Of a stretch of 64,000 nt of DNA, positions 10,401 to 18,791 are shown one piece after another. This stretch comes from Maribacter sp. PR1 (lineage in GTDB: Bacteria; Bacteroidota; Bacteroidia; Flavobacteriales; Flavobacteriaceae). The stretch is from NCBI RefSeq assembly GCF_028464145.1, contig NZ_JAQPCG010000012.1:1-64000 (forward strand). Direction: 5' to 3'. The notes under the pieces were generated by a model that searched no databases, was not told the origin of the DNA, and saw only the letters and a list, made by a program, of their open reading frames with translations. Position 1 is the stretch's first letter, and each line of letters begins with the position of its first letter. The translations under genes were made by a program, and so were the position numbers.

Positions 10401-10991
10401 ACTTCCTGTACCACTATTTTGTGCAAATGTTACACTAATTTGAGTGCTGGATGGTTGCGAAACGGTTACCCAAGAAGGTAAATTCTGTTCGACACCATTG
10501 ACTACCTGCTTAAATGTAAAATAGATATTGGAGGGGCAATTCGAATACGAAAGCGTATAGTTTTTTGTCTGACCCGCACCGGCAAAATTACTACCGGAAA
10601 AGCCTGTAATAGTACAAGGAGGTGGAGGTGGGGTATATCCTTCATTTTGAACAACGGGAATACCTCCAACCGAATTTCCATTTATCGAAAGGTAAATACT
10701 ACCGGACCGTTCAGCACCTGAATAGGCGGGCGAAGTGGCATAAACGGTAGTTCCTGAAATCGAAACCGAGCTCAACCAACTAGGAGACCCAATAATCGCC
10801 CATGTGCCACCAGGGCAACCTGATGGAATTTGTATTGCCCTTGAAAGACTTCCGCCACTAGAGGTAAATTTCATTTCTGAAGCAGTTGCTCCGTAACATG
10901 ATGAATATTGGGCGTTAAGATTGTTAGTTCCCAGAAGTAGGAAACCAAGAATAAATAGGGCTATGGTAGAATATATTTGAATATTTTTCAT
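4461..10991 (-). CDS. Rhs repeat protein with polymorphic C-terminal tip
   Basis: The 2176-residue protein has a signal peptide (1-27, ending LNAQ). The N-terminal half holds BACON-like beta-sandwich units (LPSWVTVSQPSS, LPSWLSVTKNG) alternating with calcium-binding thrombospondin-3-like loops (DSDNDGFRNP, DKDNDGYADS, DQDNDGSGDV). The middle to C-terminal half has YD/Rhs repeats (SYNYETGTNKLL, YNAIGQLIENK). It then has the classic Rhs core: LTDHLGNVRAAF, YYPYGMPMPGRN, AFQGQEKDTETG, LRLWDARIGRW, DPYGQFESPYLGMGNDP. About 215 residues follow DPINYYDYDGG and form a variable tip with the motif HEIYAH (His-Glu-x3-His), which could bind metal but is not a canonical HExxH. It lies 6 nt downstream of the other Rhs giant and overlaps the lipoprotein by 4 nt. 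The toxin role is an inference from architecture. Confidence 0.9.
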   Translation of the reverse strand: MKNIQIYSTIALFILGFLLLGTNNLNAQYSSCYGATASEMKFTSSGGSLSRAIQIPSGCPGGTWAIIGSPSWLSSVSISGTTVYATSPAYSGAERSGSIYLSINGNSVGGIPVVQNEGYTPPPPPCTITGFSGSNFAGAGQTKNYTLSYSNCPSNIYFTFKQVVNGVEQNLPSWVTVSQPSSTQISVTFAQNSGTGSRNIILIGKRQDGGSPGIGGTFTQDCLQKAWYADSDNDGFRNPGSTAQMDCANRGTGWTLNTTVDVCPTEYSTTNVLKTWYPDSDNDGFRNPTGSSVQQCNKPSGNWTQNATIDQCPDQYSTTNNGCDPDCLSGYIRVDGSSTPPSGDPYHSTEFSFNENGGTAYAEIVFPNGACASPYELVFLDNIDSWATITIEPNNKIKIVSSAYSTNGGTRSTGTRVQIQGTTQIGIIGLNQDGPPLPCTVSGNLTSTFNENGESKTFPLSYSNCSTTTNYNFTLTDGSPLPSWLSVTKNGPDEIILTTGRNDGQSQEIATIVGTATNGSGLSIGGQITLSCNLQTWYKDKDNDGYADSSVTQCSQPNSWYKLSVTGTGDCDDDDPNINPLTVWYEDTDGDNYPDPNGATQTSCTMPTGNWTRTPESVDDQCPNQAAPGPGTNGCDADCAQGYLREVSTGNQPVDITNPYSPLEFEYGEQGGSTTVEIAFPSGVSCAPGFELVIEGPVAEWATFTINPNNTISVSVGQFVSINGSSQNQTGSRIFLNGTHIGILGVKQTGPPVTPTCDLSVTVDGTTLPGTQIDYGVNADIKTIQIVSDPIGCHGEVVFGDYSNGGAPIDAAYLQIGQNQGNNTFNFSTTDNNRGFSVTTYVGIYSYSTGEFLGLFRVVQSSCVDQEWYPDQDNDGSGDVTAVPRYGCTAPTDQPYTYVSNNRDLCPDVPGTAQNQGCPPGSSPENRNTITTWSYDLNTQVKASSKSYFDDLGKLEQTQSWDVKSDSIWASALLYDEFGRPTLQTLSSPIREGLTYQFKEGFIKKSDDVTDYDVTDYDGTNSETPAAVGDAPETLGYYYSDNNTREPYQDVTSYPFSKTVYSELNPGKPLRNLGGNKVNGEWPQSYTFSMKASGELSQTPAFGESGYNTLETTKTVSRDVHGVENVVFMDTDGKVLAAARSGSEGTTSPSMTVTIPEQGFVDIHIAEGITGFTVSNSSAVTVYDLITEAPISGSTSTLGNGFYRVAVNNLDTYVPESIGVTYTVNYYDYSLNEYDEANRLVTSYQPLGATKATKLFSTYEYNTLGQLQRTTSPDEGTAEFKYREDGQIRFSQNSKQKDPNEDGNFADGEFSYTNYDEYGRPVESGVFKEGTITFANADSLLENILEDINEDDDGLLNDDCSEQTFTLYDEQETTGLHAALAASNIPTTDYSEQKFLSGNVSKTFTADTQMATTSWYSYDVYGRVDWMVQNIQNLGTKTIDYKYDPITGLVLEVDYQKDTTSERFVHRYTYNSGDQLTMVETSADGSNFETNATYSYYETGAMKRMELAVDAQGNPVQGVDYVYNLQGQLKSLNHPSLDGANDPGQDTNDLFGMQLDYYGNDYSRTQRTNITSPTYGTDQLNGNIKGIRWKNDAVPGSTNELSYAYDYDRNNWLQSADFNGDGTIGGNEPPLESTSVIENGGTLLLENPTSITLKDGFHAKEGSDVIARIVAGTGSSAIADGDYDVSNISYDANGNILSLKRNKQTVSSSNAMDDLSYNYETGTNKLLQVIDADGDAANADDIDSQPDADNYVYNAIGQLIENKAEGITYTYTTNGLVSTIRKNGLSLVTFFYNDRNHRVRKDTYNGTGSALVQSTYYVRDAAGSVMAIYDSNTLVEQPIYGSGRVAVHNRLDNSSTYELTDHLGNVRAAFAVANGSSNTINATDYYPYGMPMPGRNMLGDYRYAFQGQEKDTETGKEAFELRLWDARIGRWLTTDPYGQFESPYLGMGNDPINYYDYDGGYVYFYGKRITNQDFIALLGTAIGIEAIERYVNDANRHIHVGFIPDKQESGKQGERLAIGGLAVKRQMFLTKQLLRSVSKKISNQQINTFGDQFTLEPGKNDLTVIYLDNLMKGNSASDVIFHEIYAHIYQRDHKGVNSVVDQHFEFAGSPTGGLDTRLEGFSSDGTSETYNYPLDRYNSQKNKIDIFNDINALFNRIFFTEQKKLNRTKVNCDCKR

Positions 10992-10996
10992 AGTAC

Positions 10997-13900
10997 TTAG
11001 TATTTATAGGTGTACTTGTTTTCATTGATCTTTTTAAAGCCTCCGGTGCCAGGTCCGTTGAAATCCTCTACCTCTGTCCATGTTTGATAGAGTCTTCCTC
11101 CTTCATCATATTTATACTCTGTGGCCATATTATTGGCTCCCAAAATATGGGTGAGTTCATCAAATTCATTGTACACATAAGAAGTCATAGAGGAAGCAAC
11201 GGGATGTAACCTAAAATCGTCGATATATGCCGTTCCACTTTCGTTAATCACAGCTATCGTTTGTTCACCAATGACCTGGAAATAATAATTGAGTTGTATC
11301 CATTCCCCTGCTCTAACCTCTTCCTCAGTATTATGGGAAATATAAGGTGTAGATGTACCCACCTTAATTTTGAGGTTTTGATGGCTACCGTGTTTGGTCC
11401 AAATAGAAACCTTGTATTCATCTCTTTTTCCCTGATTTACATTTACCGTGAAACCAGTTTGTCCACTTTCCAGTTTGAGGGATTTTTTACCTGTATGGAT
11501 ATTGGAAGTACCTGGTTCTTCCGTGGCATCACCAATACCTACTTGGCCGCCAAAGGTGCTATTGATGGCATCCCAATCCTCCGCTCCCGAATAAAAGATT
11601 TCATTATAGGAGGCGTTGCCCGTGGCATAGACTTTTTTGTTTAAGTCTCCCATTTTCGTCGCCAAGAAGTTGTCATTGATATCCTTTACCTCCAAAGGTG
11701 AGGACCAGTGGTTATATCTTGTTGTCTCCGATATTTTTTGCCATTGACTATTGGTTTGTGTAGCATTTTCTCCCCAATTGAAATCGGAACTGGATAATTG
11801 TACTCCAAAAGTGCCATCAGCATCCACATCATCTTTCCAAATAAAGTTGCTATGTTTTCGCCAAATACCATCATTAGTTGTGGATAACAGATCGCCGTCA
11901 TCATAAATGCTCTTATTCCTCCAAGTATTTATTGAGGCTGCATTGGTCTTCCATGTGCCATTAAGATAAATATCGCTAATGGCCATGGCCCTTTGGGTAA
12001 TCATGTGCTTATTATTAATATCGTCCACTTTACTGCCCATACCCGAATATTGGGTATAGGCCGGTATATTCCTTGTACGAATTAAAGTTCCATCTGCTTT
12101 GGTAGTTTCCGTGGTTGCAAAGGCGCCTGTTTGCAAATCTGCATCCAAATATTTCTCAGAAGTTGTGAATCCACCCGTTGTAGTTCTTACCTCGTTTAAT
12201 ACAGTGGAAAACTCCTCTTTGGACGATATGGAAATATATCGGTCCTTGAGTACCATAGAATTAGGATCATCATTATTGTTGGTTTGGAAAACCGATTTCA
12301 TATTCTGGAAAGATTCCTGGACAGAACCTCTACCTAGAATTACGTTGTCAGGTTGACCTATTCCTTGATATGCATTATCATAATATTTTTGAGTCTTGGA
12401 CATGAGATGCCCTTCGTTATTAAAGCTTTCAATACTTCTAAATTGACCTACCAAAGAAGTGTTCAACTTCAAATCGACCGTTTTACCATAAGTCTTGTTA
12501 TTGGCATCAAAATACCCCCCGCTTCCAGCATCGGCCACCTTAGATTCAAATATGGTAATAGTATCTTGCACAGGTTGCCCGGTATTTTCATCTATCTTTT
12601 CAGATTCATACTCCATTTTAAGATTTGGATCGAACAAATTGAAAACTGGATTTAAGGTGTGAAAACGGTATCTCGTGCTCTGTAGTTCATTTCCGTTACC
12701 GGAAACTGGCACCATAGTCACATATTCATACATCACACCAGGACTTGGCAATTCCGATTGATACGGAATAAACTTTATACCATTCTCTGGGGCAAAAGAG
12801 GTAATACCCGAGGACTTATAATTAGGATTATCTTTTTCTCTGGGCGTACCCGGTTTATTATAGTAATAGTTTGTTTTATATTCTCTTCCTAAATCATCTG
12901 AAACGATGATACTTTTGGCTCTTAATCCCCCTCCTTGAACATCCTTAGGCACTTTATTCGCTAAAAGTCGGTAGCTCATATTGTGACTACTATCGCCATT
13001 TCCTATTTCACCTATCCAGTGTCCTCTAGGAAATGACTGATACTGACCTGAGCCAATAATGTCACTTTTGGCAAAATATAAGGTAACATCAGGGTTTTGA
13101 GGAGTTGGAACAACCGTGACAGCTTGAAAATACTGTTGAATATCAACATTAGGAGGCGGCCCTGTAAGCCAAGGATAATCGTTCGAATATGATTCAGGAA
13201 AACTATTTGTTGCAACTTCAAGTACCAATGTATTGTCACTTTTCACCTCTTTAACAACTACATCAAAATCAAATTCTGGTCTTAAATCAAATGCCCCACC
13301 TGCATCGGCACTAAAAAGACCGTTATCAATTGTTCTTTGAATCCATAAATCCAAAAAAACTTCTTTGCCATTTTCAAAATACTTGCTAAAATCTGTAACC
13401 TGTTCAGGTCTTAATCCCGGAATGTTTTGAATATAAATCTCAACTTTTGCATCTGGAAGTCCGCTTATTGCTCTAACAGTAATCTGTAAGTTATCCTGCC
13501 ATAATTTTCTTGAAAAAGCCTCCTGTTCGTAATCGTCTTCCTCATATTCTAGTTTTATCTTTCCACCTGTAGGTGTTTTAATTTCTTTTAAACTCCAATT
13601 ATCCGGTCCATATTTTTCATAATCCGAGGAGTTATATATTTCCTCAGCCACTTGCACTTCATCAATGAAGCCCCATCCATCTTTGGCCTGTCCCGGTAAA
13701 TAGTCCGTTGGGTAATATTTGTTAAAATATAAGCCCTCTGGATAGTCCATTTCATTCTTGTATGCAAATCTATAAGGAGGCATATAGCCTTTGTTCTCCT
13801 TACCATTGAAGTAAACCCCGGTCAAGGTCAAACGACCGCCACCATAGCCGTTACAGAATATGGAACTTGGGGAATTTCTTGCCAAGGCATAGCTGTAGGT

Positions 13901-16327
13901 TAGATCAATTACCTTCAAAGCTTTTGAGTAATCGAAATCTGTAAAATCGGTTACGTCATATACATTTTGCTCTTGATGCACCCCATATCCGTATCCTAGG
14001 CCATACTCATCTTTGAAACCTCCGTTTGGATTGAAATTTAAGCTCTGAGACCCCCAGAATAAGTCATCATCATATCCAGGAAAGCAATTAGTATTATCCA
14101 AGGAAAGAGTGGGATTCTTATTAGTACTTTCGAAACTGCCTTCATTCTTTGTGACAATTATTTTATCCAGTAATAGTTGGTATTCTCTTTTATAGTTAAT
14201 ACTTTCCTGAACAACAATAGACGTTGAACCATTATCAATTACCCCATTTTCAACTGTTGTATTACCATCAAAACTGTATTGGTAAGTGGTTGTATTTGCA
14301 TTACTGAATTCATTGTTACCATGGGCTCCTGTACTATCATATCGTAAATCTTTTACGAAATAAGCTGTGTGCTCCCTAGTAACAATTTTGTCCAAGTAAT
14401 AGAGTTGTTTTCTTCCGTACTGATAATTGCCAAAATCCTTTTCCTCAATATCCCCTGCAAGATTCGTATTGTACTTTTTCCCCTTGTAGGGTGAACGCCA
14501 AACAAAACCATCGGACCATTTACCATAATCCATGCTTACCCAGTAACCATAATCGTCCTTATCCGGTTTATTATCATTATTGACATCCACATAATCAGGC
14601 CCAGTTATTGCGGTAAGCAGCCAATGCGTGGCATATGGGGAGTACTGTCTTTTTTCGTTAACATGATTTTGAGAGTTGTCCTTTATAAGATTGCGCTCTA
14701 CTTGTTCAAAGTGATATACTGGTAATGAGTAATGGTATGTTTTACCATCCGGAGCCGTAATTTTGTAAGCACCTATCCCATCTTGAGGCCAATTGGCATA
14801 ATCGGTATTATCTGGATACATAATTTTAGTGGTATTCCCTGTAGCCATTTGTTGATTGGTAAATACTTCCACAAAATTTCCAGATCTTTGGCGCATGTTG
14901 CTATTGGCCCCACTATTTAAATAGTTTTGGAATGTATTTCCAGATAAGGAATTCAATTCTCTATTGGGAACAGTTACATTCTCAGTAAACTGGCCATTAA
15001 AGTAGAATTTTATGTCTGTCGAATTATTTTGCGTTGATGTACCAAATGACCTTGAGGTACTGCCCCCATTGTGATAATAGACCCTCATGTTTTTATTGGA
15101 TTCATCGGTATCGGGACCAGAATATCCCAAGCCATAAAGTGAGGCATTTTCAAATATTTTGGGCTGAATCTCCCCTGATATTCCAGTGGCATTTACAGAA
15201 TAGGAATCATAACTAGCAAAACCAAAATTTACTTTTTCCCTTTCTGTTTGATAATCCGTAATGAATTCCTCAGCTGTTGACGGAATTTGCTGTTCATATA
15301 AGTCCGTATATTGATATCTATCTTGAAAATCGACAAAATTATCAGTAATTTGATTATTTGGATCATTATTGACTATTGGGTTCTTACCAGCCAACCCGCT
15401 ATATAAAGACCCATAACCTGATTTTGGATAACCTTTATCCAACTGATAGGTAACTTTCCTATATCCAAAAGAGAGGTTAAAAATCCAAATTTGAATAGGG
15501 ACAAAAAATCCTTTACTGCTAATATCATAATCACCAGCAGAATAATTCCCCATGGAAAGACCACCCCCACCAGCTTGTCCTTTATCGTAGGATGTTTTAT
15601 TGCTAAATCCGCCAGAAAGCGAAACAGAGTTATCGGTAAGACTGTATCCTAGACTACCATAAGCTCCGCCAACTTTTCCACCTCCAACTCCAATTCCTAC
15701 ATTAGTACCTCCACCATTAACATTACCTGAAATTCCAACAGAAAGAGAACCTCCATAACTGCCTTTACCAGCTCCAATACCATAACCCAAAGAATAACCA
15801 CCATCCGTAGCTATACTTGCGCCAGCTCCGGCAAAACTACCATATACAGAGCCTGATAAACTTTTATTAGATCCCCAAGAAATACCAACTCCGACCTCAG
15901 CAGTTTGTGAAAGACCAACCCCAACATTTATATTGTAGAACTCTTCCGAATCTTGGAAGTAAATAAAATCCAATGATTTGCCATTTAACCAATCATCAGG
16001 AGTTCCACTTATACTTCTGCTAATGGCACCAGCATTCACATTCCAACCCAGACCTGTCCAACTTGATTCCATATCCAGTGGAACACCTGCATGGTAAGAT
16101 AGGGTAAGTGGAAACCCATCCATATCCAAAAGTGGTAGTACATAACTGACATCACCACTAACCAGGTTTACCATGTCTGTGGCATCCACAGGTTCAAAGG
16201 AAGCGGCTTCCGGTGCGTTGGGTCCATTGTTGGAAGCCAACACATAGTTTATTGGTAATAAACTAGGTAGGAATACTAAAAATAAAGTCAAGGCTATCGC
16301 CCTATGAGAGAATTTTGTCTTCTTCAT
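10997..16327 (-). CDS. SpvB/Rhs-like giant secreted protein
   Basis: The 1776-residue protein has an N-terminal signal segment (about 1-32). Residues around 35-120 carry the opening block usual in these Bacteroidota proteins: PEAASFEPVDATDMVNL, GDVSYVLPLLDMDGFPLTL, SYHAGVPLDMESSWTGLGW. A long glycine/serine-rich stretch follows (about 135-265), then a large beta-rich shell with sequences like GKIKLEYEEDDYEQEAF. A carbohydrate-binding-module-like sandwich comes near the end (KKSLKLESGQTGFTVNV, IAVINESGTAYIDDFRLHP). YD repeats close the protein (NEFDELTHILGANNMATEYK). Together with the next gene it resembles a TcB/TcC or SpvB-Rhs pair, in which the two proteins build one cocoon-like shell. Pairing is inferred from adjacency (6 nt) and shared repeats. 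Confidence 0.85.
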   Translation of the reverse strand: MKKTKFSHRAIALTLFLVFLPSLLPINYVLASNNGPNAPEAASFEPVDATDMVNLVSGDVSYVLPLLDMDGFPLTLSYHAGVPLDMESSWTGLGWNVNAGAISRSISGTPDDWLNGKSLDFIYFQDSEEFYNINVGVGLSQTAEVGVGISWGSNKSLSGSVYGSFAGAGASIATDGGYSLGYGIGAGKGSYGGSLSVGISGNVNGGGTNVGIGVGGGKVGGAYGSLGYSLTDNSVSLSGGFSNKTSYDKGQAGGGGLSMGNYSAGDYDISSKGFFVPIQIWIFNLSFGYRKVTYQLDKGYPKSGYGSLYSGLAGKNPIVNNDPNNQITDNFVDFQDRYQYTDLYEQQIPSTAEEFITDYQTEREKVNFGFASYDSYSVNATGISGEIQPKIFENASLYGLGYSGPDTDESNKNMRVYYHNGGSTSRSFGTSTQNNSTDIKFYFNGQFTENVTVPNRELNSLSGNTFQNYLNSGANSNMRQRSGNFVEVFTNQQMATGNTTKIMYPDNTDYANWPQDGIGAYKITAPDGKTYHYSLPVYHFEQVERNLIKDNSQNHVNEKRQYSPYATHWLLTAITGPDYVDVNNDNKPDKDDYGYWVSMDYGKWSDGFVWRSPYKGKKYNTNLAGDIEEKDFGNYQYGRKQLYYLDKIVTREHTAYFVKDLRYDSTGAHGNNEFSNANTTTYQYSFDGNTTVENGVIDNGSTSIVVQESINYKREYQLLLDKIIVTKNEGSFESTNKNPTLSLDNTNCFPGYDDDLFWGSQSLNFNPNGGFKDEYGLGYGYGVHQEQNVYDVTDFTDFDYSKALKVIDLTYSYALARNSPSSIFCNGYGGGRLTLTGVYFNGKENKGYMPPYRFAYKNEMDYPEGLYFNKYYPTDYLPGQAKDGWGFIDEVQVAEEIYNSSDYEKYGPDNWSLKEIKTPTGGKIKLEYEEDDYEQEAFSRKLWQDNLQITVRAISGLPDAKVEIYIQNIPGLRPEQVTDFSKYFENGKEVFLDLWIQRTIDNGLFSADAGGAFDLRPEFDFDVVVKEVKSDNTLVLEVATNSFPESYSNDYPWLTGPPPNVDIQQYFQAVTVVPTPQNPDVTLYFAKSDIIGSGQYQSFPRGHWIGEIGNGDSSHNMSYRLLANKVPKDVQGGGLRAKSIIVSDDLGREYKTNYYYNKPGTPREKDNPNYKSSGITSFAPENGIKFIPYQSELPSPGVMYEYVTMVPVSGNGNELQSTRYRFHTLNPVFNLFDPNLKMEYESEKIDENTGQPVQDTITIFESKVADAGSGGYFDANNKTYGKTVDLKLNTSLVGQFRSIESFNNEGHLMSKTQKYYDNAYQGIGQPDNVILGRGSVQESFQNMKSVFQTNNNDDPNSMVLKDRYISISSKEEFSTVLNEVRTTTGGFTTSEKYLDADLQTGAFATTETTKADGTLIRTRNIPAYTQYSGMGSKVDDINNKHMITQRAMAISDIYLNGTWKTNAASINTWRNKSIYDDGDLLSTTNDGIWRKHSNFIWKDDVDADGTFGVQLSSSDFNWGENATQTNSQWQKISETTRYNHWSSPLEVKDINDNFLATKMGDLNKKVYATGNASYNEIFYSGAEDWDAINSTFGGQVGIGDATEEPGTSNIHTGKKSLKLESGQTGFTVNVNQGKRDEYKVSIWTKHGSHQNLKIKVGTSTPYISHNTEEEVRAGEWIQLNYYFQVIGEQTIAVINESGTAYIDDFRLHPVASSMTSYVYNEFDELTHILGANNMATEYKYDEGGRLYQTWTEVEDFNGPGTGGFKKINENKYTYKY

Positions 16328-16371
16328 AAAATAATTATTGAATTAAGAAATATTGGAGCTTTCTTCTACTA

Positions 16372-17013
16372 CTAGTTAAATTCCGAGAAGTCTAATAATG
16401 GTTCTTTTAGTATGGATTTTGTATCGAAATGAAAGGCAACTTCGCCCGTTTTTAATCCAAAATCCTCTATAGTTAATTTAAATTTTTCATTACTTAATAA
16501 TTTGGGATCACGTGGATAGATAAATAAAATATCTGTTGTTCCCCCCATCCCGTATACTCTTGGATATATATAATCCAAATGCTCAATGGTGTCTTTTTTC
16601 TGTGTTACTAAATTCACGGCTTTCCCCATACCAAATGCCAACTGATTGACCATGGCACCAAATTGCTCTCTGCTTTGACCCATACTATTTAGAACCTCTT
16701 TTCCATTCTTATGAATGGAAATATTGAAATACATGAAATCCTTGTATTTAATTCTTAGGCTGTCAATACCAGCGGGCGTTGTATTGTCAAAGATTTCCTG
16801 TGCTACCATCATATCAGTAGGTTTATAAGTAATCACGTAATTAACCCCGTTGACATTGGTACTTTTTGTGTACCCACTCTCCGGGTCCAAAATGTGGGTG
16901 ATTAAATCCTCACTTCTATGAAATTCTTGTTGGTTGCAAGAAAAGCAGACAAAGCCCAACAACGCAACAATAAAGAATTGAACTGAATACTTTTTTCTAT
17001 TTAATCCCTTCAT
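16372..17013 (-). CDS. Lipoprotein of unknown function
   Basis: The 213-residue product has a lipoprotein signal peptide ending in a FSC lipobox (Cys26, followed by NQQEF). The mature part is mixed alpha/beta with no recognisable domain. The ATG at 17013 lies 17 nt inside the end of the OmpH-like gene, so the two are translationally linked. The gene sits between the chaperone and the Rhs giants and probably belongs to the same envelope-protein operon. It may help export or surface assembly of the giants, but nothing in the sequence proves this. Confidence 0.7.
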   Translation of the reverse strand: MKGLNRKKYSVQFFIVALLGFVCFSCNQQEFHRSEDLITHILDPESGYTKSTNVNGVNYVITYKPTDMMVAQEIFDNTTPAGIDSLRIKYKDFMYFNISIHKNGKEVLNSMGQSREQFGAMVNQLAFGMGKAVNLVTQKKDTIEHLDYIYPRVYGMGGTTDILFIYPRDPKLLSNEKFKLTIEDFGLKTGEVAFHFDTKSILKEPLLDFSEFN

Positions 17014-17533
17014 ATCGTTTGTTTAAACCTTGTAGAACTTTATCTGTTAAATCGGTGGATTCTTCCGCATACATAATATTTCCATTTCCTCCTGCCCCAA
17101 AAATCATGGGGTAACCATGTTTTTTACCGTACTCTTGCACATAATCATTAATATCATTTATGAGGGTTTGCGTCATTTTTTGGTCCTCTTCTTGAACTTG
17201 TTTTTGTACCGCTTGTTGATAGTTGTTGATTTGTTGCTGTTTATTAGCTAGTAATTCCTGTTTGAGTTCAGTTTCCTTTTTGGTCATACTTGCCCTTTCC
17301 TTTTCGTAGGCTTTTAATTCGGTTTGCCAGCTTGTAACCAAACTGTCCACATTGGACTTTATGATTTCCGTTTTTTTGGTAAAGGCTTTACGTTCTACTT
17401 TGGTTCTTTTATAACCTTCAATCAATTTGTTAACATCTACATAGACCAAGTCATTTTTGGAGCTATTGGCTACAAAGGAGCTGATCAACACAACGGTTAT
17501 AATACTTAAAATGGGGATGATTAGTTTTTTCAT
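16997..17533 (-). CDS. OmpH/Skp-family periplasmic chaperone
   Basis: The 178-residue product begins with an N-terminal signal segment, then YVDVNKLIEGYKRTKVERKAF, a strand and helix as in Skp. A long charged coiled coil follows (about residues 45-125, rich in E, K and Q), and it ends with a small beta element (GYPMIFGAGGNGNIMYAEES) and DLTDKVLQGLNKRYEGIK. This is the Skp/OmpH architecture: a trimer whose helical arms hold unfolded outer-membrane or exported proteins in the periplasm. Its position at the head of the Rhs giants suggests a dedicated chaperone for them rather than the housekeeping Skp next to BamA. That dedication is inference. Confidence 0.85.
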   Translation of the reverse strand: MKKLIIPILSIITVVLISSFVANSSKNDLVYVDVNKLIEGYKRTKVERKAFTKKTEIIKSNVDSLVTSWQTELKAYEKERASMTKKETELKQELLANKQQQINNYQQAVQKQVQEEDQKMTQTLINDINDYVQEYGKKHGYPMIFGAGGNGNIMYAEESTDLTDKVLQGLNKRYEGIK

Positions 17534-17629
17534 CTGTTTATTTTTTATTGTTTTTAATAGGTTAGATGTAATTATTCACATCATTTCTTTTTGTTTTTCA
17601 GAGGTGTTCATGAATCTTCGATTTCGCCA

Positions 17630-17647
17630 TCCCGATAGCTATCGGGA
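17630..17647. repeat. Perfect 18-nt palindrome between genes
   Basis: TCCCGATAGCTATCGGGA is perfectly self-complementary. It lies in the 175-nt gap between the OmpH-like gene and the first lectin-headed paralogue. It could act as a bidirectional RNA hairpin or as a dispersed genomic palindrome. A T-rich tail is absent on either side, so it is not a typical intrinsic terminator. Confidence 0.6.
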
Positions 17648-17708
17648 CATCTTGGTGAGTATCAAGACTTGTTATGGCTCATTTCATGGTAATTATTTAA
17701 TGGTTTGC

Positions 17709-18776
17709 TTATTTTTTGGATTCTAATTTTTGTATTCTTTTTTCCTGCTGGATGATATACAGTGTCAACTCCTCAATTTTTTCTAAAAGGAGTTTGTTCA
17801 TTTCACCCAAATCCACTCCACCGATGTTAATTTCCGAAGCCGAGGGAATATTGATTAGATGACCCTTCTTTTTAATATGTTGCTCTACCTCGTATAGTGT
17901 TGGAAGCTTATAATCTTTTTCAAATACGTAGTCCGGCCAGTTGGTAATTTCCACTTTAACCTCCTTGGCCCTGATGTTTCCGTTTACGGCAAGTTTATCC
18001 GTTCCTGGATCTGAGATACCAATACCAACATTTCCACTGTCAAAATGAATATTCCCATTATTTTCGGCCCATAAAGTCGAGCCACTTGAACCAGAATTTA
18101 TCAATTCCTGTATGGTAGGTTCCTGACCATTTATTTCATAAAGGGTCGGTCCATAGAAAAATTGCTGATCGGATGCATTGGGGTCGTTGTACAGATAAGC
18201 TCTATGCACCAACCAATGGGACGTGGTGGATAACTTAAAATCTGTCAGAGTAGCTACTTTTACCCCACTAGTATCATAAATACCTCCTTGATGGTTCAAG
18301 TCGGTATGTCCATGACCATAGGCGTATCCTACTAGAAGGTACCATTCATCCAATTGAGGAAGGTCTCCCCAATAGAAATAGGGACTAGCCTGCGGAGTAC
18401 CGTCAAGCTGTTGACTGGTTGCCGTTTCACTGGTGTTCAATGCGTGAAAACCAAAAAGCGTATTTCCATCATTGGAATTTATTTTTTTGATCCAAACGGT
18501 AAACCTAAAATCCTTCGAAGGATCAACGACATAGTATTGGGTATTAAACCCCCCATCCTGAATGGTACTGCCATCTGCCAACCCTTTCCAAACAATGTTC
18601 GATTGACCAAAAGGATCGACATCGGTTTCGCGTAAATTTTTAGCGTCTGTACCGTGTTTAAAGAATCCAGGGACATTACCGTTTCCTGCGGACCACGTTG
18701 AAGCGTCAATTAGATTGGTCTGGGAAAAACCGTTGACAAAAAATAATAATGTAAAAAATGGTATTAATGATTTCAT
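17709..18776 (-). CDS. Lectin-headed surface protein, paralogue 1 (beta-sandwich head)
   Basis: The 355-residue product has a signal peptide (cleaved after GFSQ). A jelly-roll-like head covers about 25-225 (DASTWSAGNGNVPGFFKHGT; FRFTVWIKKIN; WLVHRAYLYNDP), followed by a linker (GNVGIGISDPGTDKLAVNG) and a C-terminal domain with NIRAKEVKVE, WPDYVFEKDYKLPTLYEVE and LLLEKIEELTLYIIQQ. That C-terminal part is shared with the next three genes and ends in a coiled coil. It resembles the self-trimerizing intramolecular chaperone tails of fibre proteins, though the S74 catalytic signature is not evident. It is 16 nt from the next paralogue. The role is likely a secreted or surface fibre or adhesin. Confidence 0.75.
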   Translation of the reverse strand: MKSLIPFFTLLFFVNGFSQTNLIDASTWSAGNGNVPGFFKHGTDAKNLRETDVDPFGQSNIVWKGLADGSTIQDGGFNTQYYVVDPSKDFRFTVWIKKINSNDGNTLFGFHALNTSETATSQQLDGTPQASPYFYWGDLPQLDEWYLLVGYAYGHGHTDLNHQGGIYDTSGVKVATLTDFKLSTTSHWLVHRAYLYNDPNASDQQFFYGPTLYEINGQEPTIQELINSGSSGSTLWAENNGNIHFDSGNVGIGISDPGTDKLAVNGNIRAKEVKVEITNWPDYVFEKDYKLPTLYEVEQHIKKKGHLINIPSASEINIGGVDLGEMNKLLLEKIEELTLYIIQQEKRIQKLESKK

Positions 18777-18791
18777 TTTATAATAGTTTGG

